Origin: Acinetobacter sedimenti
GTDB taxonomy: Bacteria > Pseudomonadota > Gammaproteobacteria > Pseudomonadales > Moraxellaceae
Direction: 5' to 3'
DNA length: 64,000 nt
Assembly (NCBI RefSeq): GCF_022601685.1
Contig: NZ_JAKUML010000010.1
Location: 58,191-122,190 of the forward strand
This document shows, in pieces, positions 29,017-42,060 of this stretch (position 1 is its first letter; every line of letters begins with the position of its first letter). Below the pieces are notes generated by a model. That model had not been told where the DNA came from. It was given only the letters and a program-made list of their open reading frames with translations, and ran no database searches. The translations under genes were made by a program, and so were the position numbers.

Positions 29017-30162
29017 TTAATCCGCTTGATACGATTCTCTTGGTGCATAGGGCGATTTCCACCATTCGCTTTGTGGCAAATTCTGAATGGAAAATATCTC
29101 TCCAATCATCGGTGTGGTCAGTGTTATTGGTGTATTCACAATGGCTTTTTGTGCACGTTCGATTGGATCACGCCATTCATGTAATGCCAAATCAAACTTG
29201 CCCCAATGAATCGGTAACATCGCTTTGGCTTTTAGATCGAGTGTCGCTTGCACAGATTGCTCTGGGAACATATGTATCTGTGCCCAAGCTTGGTTGTATG
29301 CACCATCTTCCATCAGAGCAATATCAAATGGACCAAACTGCTCACCGATCTTGGCAAACTCAGGTGAATAACCACCATCACCACTAAAATACAAAGATAG
29401 ATTCGGCGACTTCACCACCCAAGAGCCCCACAATGTACGATTACGCTCAAACTTACGTCCACTGAAATGACGAGATGGCGTAAACACTAAACGGGTATTT
29501 TTAAGCGTTACTTCTTCATACCAATCCATTTCGGTGATTTTGGCATCACTCACACCCCAACGCTGCAGATGTGCTTTAATCCCTAGTGGTACATAGAAAT
29601 GCCCTACTTTTTCATTAATATCTTGAATCGCCTGATGATCGAGATGGTCATAATGATCATGAGAAATGATTACGGCATCAATCTTAGGCATGTCGTCGAT
29701 CTTTGGCGTATGTACCATTGCAAAGACTTTTCCACCGATTGGAATCGGTGAGGCACGATTAAATACAGGATCAGTCATGATGGTGAGATCATCTGTCCGA
29801 AACAGCACCGAAGAATGCCCAAGCCAGACCAATTGTCCATTTTGCAAAGGTTGTTGATGTAAATTTAAAGCACGCATCACCAGTATATCAGTGGGATTCT
29901 TCTCCGCAGGTGGATATACAAGTTGATACAGCGTCGATGCTAAGGATGGGCTCTCTGCAGTTGATGTATCATTTTTGGTTTCAATTAAGTTTTTAAAAAC
30001 TTCACCATTAAAATGTTTTGATGCCTCAATCTTCTGCTGACTTTTTGCATCAGGTTGCCCGCCAAAAGTTGGTGCAAAACGTAAAAACAAATAAGCCAGT
30101 ACAATCAAAATCACTAAAATGATGATCAACCATTTCATTAATAACCACAACTTACGCAACAT
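29017..30162 (-). CDS. Membrane-anchored MBL-fold metallohydrolase, NAPE-PLD/UlaG-like
   Basis: A 381-residue protein with one N-terminal hydrophobic helix (residues 8-28) that should anchor it in the inner membrane, and a metallo-beta-lactamase domain outside or inside it. The zinc motif is SHDHYDHLD with H168, H170, D172, H173; GHSSVLF, MTDPVF, FSGDGGY and LPIHWGKFDLALHEW are further family segments. This pattern matches the bacterial relatives of N-acyl-phosphatidylethanolamine phospholipase D, so a phospholipid or lipid-like substrate is possible, by inference only. The split unknown gene starts 35 bases downstream and may share its transcript. Confidence 0.85.
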   Translation of the reverse strand: MLRKLWLLMKWLIIILVILIVLAYLFLRFAPTFGGQPDAKSQQKIEASKHFNGEVFKNLIETKNDTSTAESPSLASTLYQLVYPPAEKNPTDILVMRALNLHQQPLQNGQLVWLGHSSVLFRTDDLTIMTDPVFNRASPIPIGGKVFAMVHTPKIDDMPKIDAVIISHDHYDHLDHQAIQDINEKVGHFYVPLGIKAHLQRWGVSDAKITEMDWYEEVTLKNTRLVFTPSRHFSGRKFERNRTLWGSWVVKSPNLSLYFSGDGGYSPEFAKIGEQFGPFDIALMEDGAYNQAWAQIHMFPEQSVQATLDLKAKAMLPIHWGKFDLALHEWRDPIERAQKAIVNTPITLTTPMIGEIFSIQNLPQSEWWKSPYAPRESYQAD

Positions 30163-30230
30163 GGCCTACACTCAAATAAAAACATCAAAAAAGCATCAAA
30201 AATCGAATCAATACATCTTCAAAAGTATCA

Positions 30231-32577
<2,347 letters not shown>

Positions 32578-33138
32578 ATGTCCTTAGCTCACGTACTTTT
32601 AACCAGTCTTTTAGAAAAACCAAGTACAGGCATCGAATTGGCTCGTCGCTTTGACCGTTCTATGGGATTCTTTTGGAATGCGACGCATCAGCAAATCTAC
32701 CGTGAGCTCAAACAAATGCTTACCAACGGTTGGATTAGCACCCTTGCAACCGATGATAGCGATTCACGTAAAAAGACCTACCAAGTCGTAGAACAAGGTC
32801 GAGAAGAACTACAACGCTGGGTGGCTCAGCAAGATGCGCCAAGCAAACTACGTGATGAACTGATGGTCAAACTACGTGCCGAAGCACAGCTTGGCGGTGC
32901 GACCATATTGCCCGAACTACGTCGCCACTTAGACTTGCATCATGCGCAGTACACACTGTATCAACACATTGCACAACGTGATCAACAAAAACAAATCAAT
33001 CAATCTGATCGTACTGGGCTCATACAACGCAAAATCTTACAACTTGGTATCGAGTTCGAAATGGGCTGGCTTGCATGGCTTCAAGAAATCATTCAAATTT
33101 TAGAAAGTGATTCTTTTGATCCTGAACGTAACAACTAA
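32578..33138 (+). CDS. PadR-family transcriptional regulator
   Basis: A 186-residue PadR/Vir-type repressor. The winged helix at the N-terminus reads LLTSLLEKPSTGIELARRFDRSMGFFWNATHQQIYRELKQM in pieces of the family pattern (GxELxxRF, FWxxxHxQIYxxL), with the wing KKTYQVVEQGREEL, and a C-terminal helical dimer domain (LRDELMVKLRAEAQLGG). Members usually repress stress or catabolic genes and respond to aromatic or fatty compounds. The likely targets are fadH on the other strand and the hydrolase gene 57 bases downstream, by position only. Confidence 0.88.
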   Translation: MSLAHVLLTSLLEKPSTGIELARRFDRSMGFFWNATHQQIYRELKQMLTNGWISTLATDDSDSRKKTYQVVEQGREELQRWVAQQDAPSKLRDELMVKLRAEAQLGGATILPELRRHLDLHHAQYTLYQHIAQRDQQKQINQSDRTGLIQRKILQLGIEFEMGWLAWLQEIIQILESDSFDPERNN

Positions 33139-33195
33139 ACGAAATATCATCTTTAATTAAATAACATTGAAAACATCTAGGGAAAAGGAACCTCC

Positions 33196-34122
33196 ATGCC
33201 ACACTACACCATGCCCGATCAAGAACGTCTTTATGTACGAGAAAATGGACACGGTGCGCCTGTTTTAGTGCTATCTGGGCTAGGCATGAGTAGTTGGCAA
33301 TGGTTGCCTTATATCGCACCTAGCCTTCGGGATCGAAAGTTTTATATTCCTGACTTCCGTGGTTTTGGTCACTCCAAACACTGTAAGATTCCAACGGATG
33401 CAGAATTCAAAACAGATGCGATCCGTAGCCATTGGCGTGACGTAAACTGTTTGTTGGAGCAGATTAGCCAAAAAGAAAACCTTGAAAATGGTATTGATGT
33501 GATTGCCTACTCGATGGGTGCCACCACAACCATGCACGGTATGAAATACGGTAATTTTGCTGCAAAAATTAAACAATATATCCATATGGATCAAAGCGCA
33601 TGTATCCGCAATCAAGATGATTGGCAATATGGTCTATACGGTACTCAACAAGGTACTTTTTTAAATATTTTAGATCGAATGTTGGCGCTACTTTTGCCTT
33701 ATTCAGATCAACACCAACCAATCTCTACACTTCCACATCACGTTCAAAACGAACTTATTTCGCTATTCAATGAATTCGTCGCTTTACAAAGTTCAAATGC
33801 GTTTATTTCTTATCTCGATCAATTTCAAATCACAAAGTATCTAAAAATCAAATCTTTACCATTTCAGACTTTGGACTATTTGTATTGGTATCTCAAAAGC
33901 TACCAACAACATAATGAAGACTATCGCCAAGCACTGACTTCATTTGAAAATCCTGCACATTTTATAATCGGGAAGCGTTCTGCTTTGTATTCATCACGAG
34001 GACAAATTGCGATTGCACAGCAATTAAAACAATCAAAAATACATATTCTTCCACGTTCTGGGCATGCTTTGGTGATCAATCAACCCCTTTTATTTACACA
34101 GACTTTAAATCAATTATTGTGA
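33196..34122 (+). CDS. Alpha/beta-fold hydrolase
   Basis: A 308-residue cytoplasmic alpha/beta hydrolase. The oxyanion segment VLSGLGMSSWQW, the FRGFGHS turn, the nucleophile elbow AYSMGA (serine in the G-x-S-x-G position with alanine first), an acid in the expected region and the histidine in RSGHALVINQP near the C-terminus make a complete catalytic triad likely. AAGGAACC precedes the ATG. It follows the PadR-type regulator in the same direction and may be its regulated partner. Esterase, lipase or thioesterase activity cannot be distinguished. Confidence 0.82.
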   Translation: MPHYTMPDQERLYVRENGHGAPVLVLSGLGMSSWQWLPYIAPSLRDRKFYIPDFRGFGHSKHCKIPTDAEFKTDAIRSHWRDVNCLLEQISQKENLENGIDVIAYSMGATTTMHGMKYGNFAAKIKQYIHMDQSACIRNQDDWQYGLYGTQQGTFLNILDRMLALLLPYSDQHQPISTLPHHVQNELISLFNEFVALQSSNAFISYLDQFQITKYLKIKSLPFQTLDYLYWYLKSYQQHNEDYRQALTSFENPAHFIIGKRSALYSSRGQIAIAQQLKQSKIHILPRSGHALVINQPLLFTQTLNQLL

Positions 34123-34432
34123 TAAGGTATTGAAAAATAGAAATATAGTTTTTCGATATTTTCAGCAATAATACAATTCAGCGTTGTCGTTACAAAGTTT
34201 ATTTTGAAAAGCATAAAAATATTTCATGTCTTCACAAATTTCATATTTTTGTAACATTAGTTATAGATACTTGCTCACAAGTTCGTAACCTTATGTAACT
34301 TTTAGACTGATCTTCCAAGTCTGTGAGTCAAAGTTGCATAAGACATAACAAGGCTTACCGCTTGTAGTGCATAAATAACAATGGGTTGTAACGCACTATA
34401 AGTTTTCCCTAAAAAATTTTGGAGAAGATTCA
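34123..34432 (+). promoter_or_regulatory. Long leader/promoter region of the porin gene
   Basis: 310 non-coding bases. Short complementary arms TAGTGC (about 34365-34370) and GCACTA (about 34393-34398) could form a hairpin in the 5' leader, about 30 bases before the ribosome site GGAGAAG. Porin messages often have regulated leaders; the exact promoter is not assigned. Confidence 0.35.
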
Positions 34433-35470
34433 ATGAAAAAATTGCTACTTGCTTCTGCAGTTGCAGCTTTAAGCCTAAATACAGTTCAAGCCGCTCCTAC
34501 TTTATACGGTAAATTGAACATCAGCTTAGACCAAGTTTCTAATGACGGTTTCAGCGAAGATAAAGTCACTGAAGTCAACTCAAATGCTTCACGTCTTGGG
34601 GTGAAAGGCGAAGAAAAAATTACTGATACACTTTCTGCAGTTTATTTAGCTGAATGGGAAGTTAGTGGTGACGGCGATGACGAAACCCTTAAACAACGTA
34701 ACCGTTATGCAGGTTTGAAATTTGCTAACGTCGGTACTTTGAAAGCTGGTCGTTTTGACACATATTTTAAAACTGCTGCGGGTAGCGACCAAGACATTTT
34801 CAACGATACACGCCTTGATATTACAAACATCCTAGTTGGTGAAGATCGTTTGAGTAACGTAGTTGGTTTTGAATCTGATCCATCTTTACTTGGTGGTTTG
34901 GGCTTCAATATCTTGTTCCAACAAGGTGAAGGCTCTACTGATGATGCTGGTGAAGCACGTGATGGCTTTGGCGACAGTATCTCTACTTCTGTGACTTATG
35001 AAAGCGACATCGGTCTTGCACTTGCGTTAGCGGGTAACTTCGACGTACGTTCTAAGTGGGCTGCTTTAGAAGGTGATTCTTATTATACTGATGCTATTCG
35101 CTTAACAGGTTCTTATGACTTCTCGAATGCCGGTGCAGAAGGTCTTGTAATTGGTGGTTTATTCCAACAAGCTGAGCCTTCAGAAGAAATTGCTGGCTTT
35201 GACGACCTTGAAGAGCAAGCATTTGGTTTAACACTTGCATATAGCATCCCATCTACACCGTGGACTGTTAAAGGCGAATACGTAACAGCTGAAACCTCTG
35301 CAAATGATGAAGATGTTTCTTTTGATCGTTACGGCGTTGGTGTTGACTACAAACTTAACAAACAAACTAAGTTGTATGGTGTACTTGCTCAAACTAAAGC
35401 TGACGAAGACTTTGGTTTTGATGAAGACAAAGAAACTGTATTCGGTCTTGGTATCGACCTTAAGTTCTAA
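34433..35470 (+). CDS. Outer-membrane porin (Gram-negative porin family)
   Basis: A 345-residue beta-barrel porin. The signal peptide MKKLLLASAVAALSLNTVQA ends at a clear cleavage site before APTLYGKLN, the usual first strand of general porins. The body alternates short amphipathic strands with acidic Asp/Glu-rich loops, and the last residue is phenylalanine in the strand GLGIDLKF, the BAM recognition signal. Conserved pieces include SRLGVKGEE, AGLKFANVGTLKAGRFDT and YKLNKQTKLYG. It probably forms a trimer that passes small solutes; the strong negative charge of the loops suggests some cation preference, an inference. GGAGAAG precedes the ATG and a strong terminator follows. Confidence 0.92.
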   Translation: MKKLLLASAVAALSLNTVQAAPTLYGKLNISLDQVSNDGFSEDKVTEVNSNASRLGVKGEEKITDTLSAVYLAEWEVSGDGDDETLKQRNRYAGLKFANVGTLKAGRFDTYFKTAAGSDQDIFNDTRLDITNILVGEDRLSNVVGFESDPSLLGGLGFNILFQQGEGSTDDAGEARDGFGDSISTSVTYESDIGLALALAGNFDVRSKWAALEGDSYYTDAIRLTGSYDFSNAGAEGLVIGGLFQQAEPSEEIAGFDDLEEQAFGLTLAYSIPSTPWTVKGEYVTAETSANDEDVSFDRYGVGVDYKLNKQTKLYGVLAQTKADEDFGFDEDKETVFGLGIDLKF

Positions 35471-35493
35471 GTCTGACTTAGGCTAAGTGAAAA

Positions 35494-35527
35494 CAAAAAA
35501 GCTGAACCTCGTGTTCAGCTTTTTTTA
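35494..35527. terminator. Bidirectional terminator porin / adenine deaminase
   Basis: AAAAAAGCTGAAC / GTTCAGCTTTTTTT stem between the convergent genes. Confidence 0.88.
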
Positions 35528-35544
35528 GTGCTCAGTGGAAAATT

Positions 35545-36579
<1,035 letters not shown>

Positions 36580-36644
36580 TTAAAAAAGAAAAATGGCGTA
36601 GGCTTTGTATAAGCTACACCATTAATAAAGTTTATTCGTAAAAA

Positions 36645-37967
36645 TTAGCCACCATAAATTGCAAACTTAATCGCCCAAACAATGGCAATGATCCACACCA
36701 TATATGGTACAGCTTTTGCCTTGCCAGTGAGTAGCTTAACTAAGGCATAACTGATAAAGCCAATGGCAATACCGTCTGCAATCGAATAGGTAAACGGCAT
36801 AAAAGTCATGGTCAAAAATGCAGGTACTGCTTCGGTGATGTCATCCCAATCAATACCCGTAATGCCATGCACCATCAATACACCCACATAGAGTAATGCA
36901 GGCGCAGTCGCATAAGCAGGTACACTTTGCGCAAGTGGAAATAAGAACAATGCCAAGAGGAACAATACAGCGATCACAACAGCAGTCAGACCTGTACGAC
37001 CACCAGCTGCAACACCTGAGGCAGACTCGATATAAGGTGTAGTCGATGACGTACCTAATGCTGCACCCGCAATGATCGCAGATGAATCTGCCATCAAGGC
37101 ACGTTTTAAACGTGGTAATTTTCCATCAACCAACAGTCCTGCACGCTGTGATACGCCAACTAATGTGCCTGTACTGTCAAACAAATCCACCAAGAAAAAG
37201 ACAAAAATTACACCGATCATTGACGCAGTAAATAGGCCTTCAAAATCCATTTGCATAAAGGTTGGTGCAATCGAAGGAATTTCGCCAAATACACCTTTAA
37301 ACTCGTTATGACCTGTCAAAGTTGAAAGCATAGTAATCGCTAAAATACTGATAATGATCGCACCACGTACTTTGAAATGATGCATCACCACGATCAATAA
37401 AAAGCCCAATGCAGTGAACAATACAGATGCAGAAGAAAGATCACCCATTTTGATCAAAGTCGGCTCATTAGCAATTACAACACCTGATGATTTGAGTGCA
37501 ATCAAAGCAAGGAATAAACCAATACCACCTGCAATTGCAAGTTTTAAAGACATTGGAATAGCATTGATCATCGCTTCACGGAACTTAAATAAGCTGACAA
37601 ATAAGAACACAACACCCGATACGAATACCGCAGCCAAAGCTGTTTGCCACGGCACACCCATGCCCATACAGACTGAAAAGGTAAAGTACGTATTTAAGCC
37701 CATACCCGGTGCAAGTGCGATTGGATAGTTTGCAACCAGCCCCATCACCATACAGCCTAATGCCGCTGCCAAACAGGTCGCCACAAAGACTGCGCCTTGA
37801 TCCATTCCTGTCATTGCAAGAATGCTTGGGTTGACGATGATGATGTAACACATCGCCAAGAATGTAGTAAATCCTGCCAATACTTCCGTGCGTACACTGG
37901 TATTGAGCTGTTTGATATGGAATAGTCGATCTAGTAGACTATTACCATTGTTGGAATTTGATTCCAT
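36645..37967 (-). CDS. NCS2-family purine permease (AzgA/PbuG-like)
   Basis: A 440-residue inner-membrane transporter with about twelve to fourteen hydrophobic helices. It shows the AzgA/COG2252 features: TEVLAGFTTFLAMCYIIIVNP, ALAPGMGLNTYFTFSVC, GIGLFLALIALKSSGVV, and FFLVDLFDSTGTLVGV with the acidic substrate-site residue. Such proteins import adenine, guanine or hypoxanthine with protons. The next gene on the same strand is the adenine deaminase, which supports adenine as a substrate. GAGGGAAAG precedes ATG 37967; a longer frame to 38000 has no support. Confidence 0.9.
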   Translation of the reverse strand: MESNSNNGNSLLDRLFHIKQLNTSVRTEVLAGFTTFLAMCYIIIVNPSILAMTGMDQGAVFVATCLAAALGCMVMGLVANYPIALAPGMGLNTYFTFSVCMGMGVPWQTALAAVFVSGVVFLFVSLFKFREAMINAIPMSLKLAIAGGIGLFLALIALKSSGVVIANEPTLIKMGDLSSASVLFTALGFLLIVVMHHFKVRGAIIISILAITMLSTLTGHNEFKGVFGEIPSIAPTFMQMDFEGLFTASMIGVIFVFFLVDLFDSTGTLVGVSQRAGLLVDGKLPRLKRALMADSSAIIAGAALGTSSTTPYIESASGVAAGGRTGLTAVVIAVLFLLALFLFPLAQSVPAYATAPALLYVGVLMVHGITGIDWDDITEAVPAFLTMTFMPFTYSIADGIAIGFISYALVKLLTGKAKAVPYMVWIIAIVWAIKFAIYGG

Positions 37968-38069
37968 AGACTTTCCCTCAAAGCAAATTGCAAAGCACAA
38001 AAATGGTCACAACCAATTTTAGCCAATTTTAAATACGACTTAAAAAAAGTGAGCAGTATCAAGTTTAAA

Positions 38070-38103
38070 TAAAAAAGCCCCAAATGAAAATTGGGACTTT
38101 TAA
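38070..38103 (-). terminator. Terminator after aroC
   Basis: On the minus strand AAAAGTCCCAAT / ATTTGGGGCTTTTTT forms a stem with a short loop and a T run, 40 bases past the aroC stop. Confidence 0.8.
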
Positions 38104-38142
38104 GTTAACTCAAAATTCAGAATTTAGTTTTTAACTCAAAAA

Positions 38143-39237
38143 CTATTTCGGTTCAATCGGTGTGAGTGGCGCAACCACATCGGCATTTTGTGCACGATTT
38201 CTCAAGAAATGATCCATCAATACAATCGCCAACATCGCCTCCGCAATCGGTGTGGCGCGCACGCCAACGCATGGATCGTGACGACCTTTGGTGATCACAT
38301 CCGTCGCTTCACCTTGCAAATTAATGGTTTTTCCTGCGGTGGTGATACTTGCGGTAGGCTTGAGTGCAATTGCGACTCGGATCGCCTGACCACTCGAAAT
38401 TCCACCTAAAATCCCACCTGCATGATTTGCACTAAAGCCTTGAGGGGTTAGCTCGTCACGTGACTCATGTCCAAACTGCCCTGCGACTGCAAAGCCATCG
38501 CCAATCTCTACGCCTTTGACCGCATTGATGCTCATCATGGCGTGCGCAATGTCAGCATCGAGGCGATCAAATACAGGTTCACCCCAACCCACTGGCACAT
38601 TTTCAGCCAAGATTTCGAGCTTCGCACCGCAGCTTGTACCTTGTTCACGCAGTGAAGTCACAAGCGCCTCAAAGCGTGGCACAGCATCAACATCACCACA
38701 GAAAAATGGATTATTTGGCACTTCATTCCAATCCAACTTTTCAGCCGTTTCCGTGCCAATCTGCGTGACATGACCTCGAATCAATACGCCAAATTTTTCC
38801 GCCAAATATTTCTTGGCAATTGCGCCTGCGGCAACACGCATTGCCGTTTCACGGGCACTTGAGCGACCTCCTCCACGATAGTCACGGAAGCCGTATTTTT
38901 GCGTATAGGTATAATCGGCGTGACCAGGACGGAAAGTTTCAGCGATATTGCCGTAATCTTTTGATTTTTGGTCAGTATTACGAATCAACAAACCAATTGG
39001 TGTACCTGTGGTTTTACCTTCAAACACACCTGACATAATCTCGACTTGATCAGGTTCTTTGCGCTGTGTGGCAAACTTTGAAGTCCCCGGTTTACGGCGA
39101 TCCAAATCCGCTTGCAGATCACTTTCTGTCAGTGACAAATTAGGCGGTACGCCATCTACGATCGCCATCAAGCCCACACCATGCGACTCACCGCACGTCG
39201 TCACACGGAATAATTGACCAATACTATTACCTGCCAT
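38143..39237 (-). CDS. aroC: Chorismate synthase
   Basis: Last shikimate-pathway enzyme, forming chorismate from EPSP with reduced FMN. The 364-residue protein carries all three signatures: [17 protein letters not shown] near the N-terminus, [20 protein letters not shown] in the middle, and the late [17 protein letters not shown]. The ATG at 39237 lies nine bases after AGGAG and gives [12 protein letters not shown], the family start; the frame also contains a TTG at 39243. prmB lies just upstream on the same strand (gap 12 bases), a gene order common in gammaproteobacteria. Confidence 0.96.
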   Translation of the reverse strand: MAGNSIGQLFRVTTCGESHGVGLMAIVDGVPPNLSLTESDLQADLDRRKPGTSKFATQRKEPDQVEIMSGVFEGKTTGTPIGLLIRNTDQKSKDYGNIAETFRPGHADYTYTQKYGFRDYRGGGRSSARETAMRVAAGAIAKKYLAEKFGVLIRGHVTQIGTETAEKLDWNEVPNNPFFCGDVDAVPRFEALVTSLREQGTSCGAKLEILAENVPVGWGEPVFDRLDADIAHAMMSINAVKGVEIGDGFAVAGQFGHESRDELTPQGFSANHAGGILGGISSGQAIRVAIALKPTASITTAGKTINLQGEATDVITKGRHDPCVGVRATPIAEAMLAIVLMDHFLRNRAQNADVVAPLTPIEPK

Positions 39238-39249
39238 GTTCAATTACTC

Positions 39250-40335
39250 CTATTCAATCGCTTGTTGGAAAATGTTCTGATATTCACGGCATTGCTGAGC
39301 TGTTAACGCAAAAATGCCTGAACCACCATTTTGGAAAGTCAGCCAGTGAAAGTCGATTTTATTAAAATTCTGCTTGAGTGCCCACTCGCTATTACCCACT
39401 TCGATGATCAATAAACCATTTTCACTGAGATAATCTGCAGCCACAGCAAGCATCTTACGCACCAAGTCCAAACCATCTTGCCCTGCTGCCAAAGCCAATT
39501 CAGGCTCGTGATGGAACTCCGCAGGCAAATCTGCCATATCCTCGGCATCGACATACGGCGGATTCGACACGATCAAATCATATTGATTTTCTGCAGGGAC
39601 ACGATCGAACAAATCTGACTCAAGCAATGCCACTTGATATTGCATATTGTGATGTTCGACGTTGATCGCAGCGACTTCCAAAGCATCTTTGGAAATATCT
39701 GTCGCATCGACCGCCGCATCAGGATAGGCATATGCCAACGCAATGGCGATACAACCCGAACCTGTACAGAGATCCAAAATACGCTCAGGCGTTTTTAACG
39801 CAGTCGGCTGAGTCGCATCAGGCAAACTGTGTTGATCAGTCTGCATCTGACCATGCTCATCTAGGAAAAATGGCGCAAAACGATCGACAATCAACTCAGC
39901 AATCGGCGAACGTGGAATCAATACACGATCATCGACATAAAATGGTTTTCCTGCGAAATAAGCAAGATTTAGCAAATATGAAGTTGGAATACGCTGATTG
40001 ACACGCACTTCGAGCAGATCTAAAACCGCTTGTTTCTCAGATGGAAGCAATTTTGCGTCTAAAATTTCCGCATCAGCCGACCAATCCAACGATAAGGTTT
40101 GCATCACCAATGCCGAGCTTTCTGCAAAAAAATCTTCCGTGCCTTGACCTAGATGTGCATCGTACTGACGTAAAATCGTCACGCCAAAACGGATAAAGTC
40201 ACGAATGGTTGATAAGTTCTCTAATGCTTCTTTGAGCACTTCGCTACTGACTTGCATTGCACCTTCATTTTCATTGCTTTGCTCATCAAACATATCATCT
40301 ACAGCTTGATCTTCATCAGGAAGGAATTGATCCAC
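39250..40335 (-). CDS. prmB: Ribosomal protein L3 glutamine N5-methyltransferase
   Basis: SAM-dependent enzyme that methylates a glutamine of ribosomal protein L3. The 361-residue protein has the SAM motif LDLCTGSGCIAIALAY, the acidic loop VDATDISKDALEVA, and the glutamine-methyltransferase signature SNPPYVDAEDM. The N-terminal forty residues are acidic and longer than in E. coli (310 total). It starts with GTG at 40335, which has GGAG six bases upstream. It is followed at 12 bases by aroC, so they are probably one unit. Confidence 0.92.
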   Translation of the reverse strand: MDQFLPDEDQAVDDMFDEQSNENEGAMQVSSEVLKEALENLSTIRDFIRFGVTILRQYDAHLGQGTEDFFAESSALVMQTLSLDWSADAEILDAKLLPSEKQAVLDLLEVRVNQRIPTSYLLNLAYFAGKPFYVDDRVLIPRSPIAELIVDRFAPFFLDEHGQMQTDQHSLPDATQPTALKTPERILDLCTGSGCIAIALAYAYPDAAVDATDISKDALEVAAINVEHHNMQYQVALLESDLFDRVPAENQYDLIVSNPPYVDAEDMADLPAEFHHEPELALAAGQDGLDLVRKMLAVAADYLSENGLLIIEVGNSEWALKQNFNKIDFHWLTFQNGGSGIFALTAQQCREYQNIFQQAIE

Positions 40336-40649
40336 GCACTACTCCAAAAATCGAAATTTCTACACATGAAAAATCGCTAAAAATTTGACGGTCTATTCTA
40401 CTGAATTTTATCGGAACTTACTATCTTAAAGGACATTATTTAGCAAAAGATGCCTATGTTGATCAAGAGCTTAAAGACATTCAAATCTAAAACAATTTCT
40501 TCAATGATTAAAATGCTTGCTTTGATAAATTTCATAACATTGATCGTTCAAAAATTTATTGAGAATGTTAAAGCTTTTAATACGTTTTCTATCAAACTTT
40601 ACTGTACAATTGTCTTCGTATGTTTTTCAATTTTCAGGATTTTGCTTTT
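40336..40649. promoter_or_regulatory. Divergent non-coding region prmB / UbiB-like kinase
   Basis: 314 AT-rich bases with no coding pattern. An open frame starting at 40450 runs into the kinase gene in another frame and has no protein-like composition. It presumably contains both promoters. Confidence 0.4.
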
Positions 40650-42023
40650 ATGTCAGATAAAAATGACAAGTTGGACAACCTCAAAACCTCTGCTTTTGAT
40701 CGTCGCTTTTCCATTGCAAAAGCATCTTTCATCGCAGGTACACGCTGGGCATCAGCCAATGCCAGCAGCATGTTTTCCAATGAACAAGAAAAAGATAAAA
40801 AACGCAAACAAGCCATGAGCGAACAGGCGAATTATCTCGTCGCAGAAATCGGCAAACTCAAAGGCTCAGTGGTCAAAATTGGACAAATGATGGCGCTGTA
40901 TGGTGAGCATTTTCTTCCTGCGGAGATCACCCAAGCTTTAAATACCTTAAATGATAAAACCGTTGCCCTTTCATGGCATGCAATTCATAAACATTTGAAG
41001 CAAGAGCTTGGCTCAAAGCTTGACGATTTAACAATTGACCATGAGCCACTTGGCACAGCATCACTTGCGCAAGTCCACCGTGCCGTGCGTAAATCTGATG
41101 GTTTAGAACTCGTGTTAAAAATCCAATACCCAGGTGTTGCTGATGCAATCGACTCGGATATGAGTTTGTTTCGCAGTATGTTACGTCTGACTCGTATGGT
41201 ACCGCAGACGCGTGAGTTCGATGAGTGGTACGAAGAAGTCCGTAGCATGATGCACCGTGAGGTGAACTATCATATGGAAGCTGCGACCACGCAACGCTTC
41301 CACGATCGTCTCAAAAATGATGACCGCTATGTCGTCCCAAAAATCATTGATCAATATTGTACCGATCGTATTTTATGTATGACTTTTGAGCGTGGCGTAC
41401 CGATTAACAGCCCAGTGATGTTGTCCTTGCCACAAGCTCGTCGTAATGCACTCGGTGAAGCATCTCTTGAGATTGCTGTGCGTGAGTTGTTTGAATGGGG
41501 CGAAATGCAGACCGATCCAAACTTTGGTAACTATTTGGTTCGTTTAGGCAATGGTCAAGATATTCAAGATAAGATCGTGCTCCTTGATTTTGGGGCGATT
41601 CGTCAGTTTGATGAACATCTGCTGAATGTCGCACGAAATCTCATTGTTTCAGGTTATCAACATGATAAAGCTGAAATGATCAAATCCATGTCAGGTTATA
41701 CTTTCTTCGATTCGATTCCTGAATCCGTCAAACCTGATATGTCAGAAGTCTTTTTATTGGCGACCGAAGCCTTTAGTGAACCAGCTAACAATCCTGATAT
41801 GCCCGAAGGCCTGATGGATGCTGAGCACCGCTACGACTGGAAACGTAGCCAATTGCACAATCGTGTGATACAGCGTGCCAGTAAGTCGATGGCATCACGC
41901 TACTTCTCTATTCCACCGAAAGAGTTTATGTTTATTAGCCGTAAGTTCATTGGTGCATATACTTTTATGACCGTCATTGATGCTAAAACCAATGTGCGTC
42001 GTATGATCACACCTTTTGTTTAA
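40650..42023 (+). CDS. ABC1/UbiB-family atypical kinase
   Basis: A 457-residue member of the ABC1/ADCK/UbiB family. The characteristic KxGQ motif (KGSVVKIGQMMALYG) is present, as are the alanine-rich loop replaced as PLGTASLAQVHRA, the lysine in VLKIQYPGV, the QTDPNFGNYLV catalytic loop and LLDFGAIRQF in place of DFG. No C-terminal membrane helices are seen, unlike E. coli UbiB itself, which points to a soluble relative such as those near C39-like genes rather than the housekeeping UbiB. These proteins support coenzyme Q metabolism or lipid homeostasis through ATPase activity. A small C39-like gene follows at 37 bases. Confidence 0.85.
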   Translation: MSDKNDKLDNLKTSAFDRRFSIAKASFIAGTRWASANASSMFSNEQEKDKKRKQAMSEQANYLVAEIGKLKGSVVKIGQMMALYGEHFLPAEITQALNTLNDKTVALSWHAIHKHLKQELGSKLDDLTIDHEPLGTASLAQVHRAVRKSDGLELVLKIQYPGVADAIDSDMSLFRSMLRLTRMVPQTREFDEWYEEVRSMMHREVNYHMEAATTQRFHDRLKNDDRYVVPKIIDQYCTDRILCMTFERGVPINSPVMLSLPQARRNALGEASLEIAVRELFEWGEMQTDPNFGNYLVRLGNGQDIQDKIVLLDFGAIRQFDEHLLNVARNLIVSGYQHDKAEMIKSMSGYTFFDSIPESVKPDMSEVFLLATEAFSEPANNPDMPEGLMDAEHRYDWKRSQLHNRVIQRASKSMASRYFSIPPKEFMFISRKFIGAYTFMTVIDAKTNVRRMITPFV

Positions 42024-42060
42024 TTACACCTTGATGTAATTGCATAGTTAGCATAAATCA

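Noticed and set aside
40450..40818. 122-codon frame upstream of and overlapping the UbiB-like gene
   Set aside because: Runs through the kinase start in another frame and has AT-driven composition without family features.
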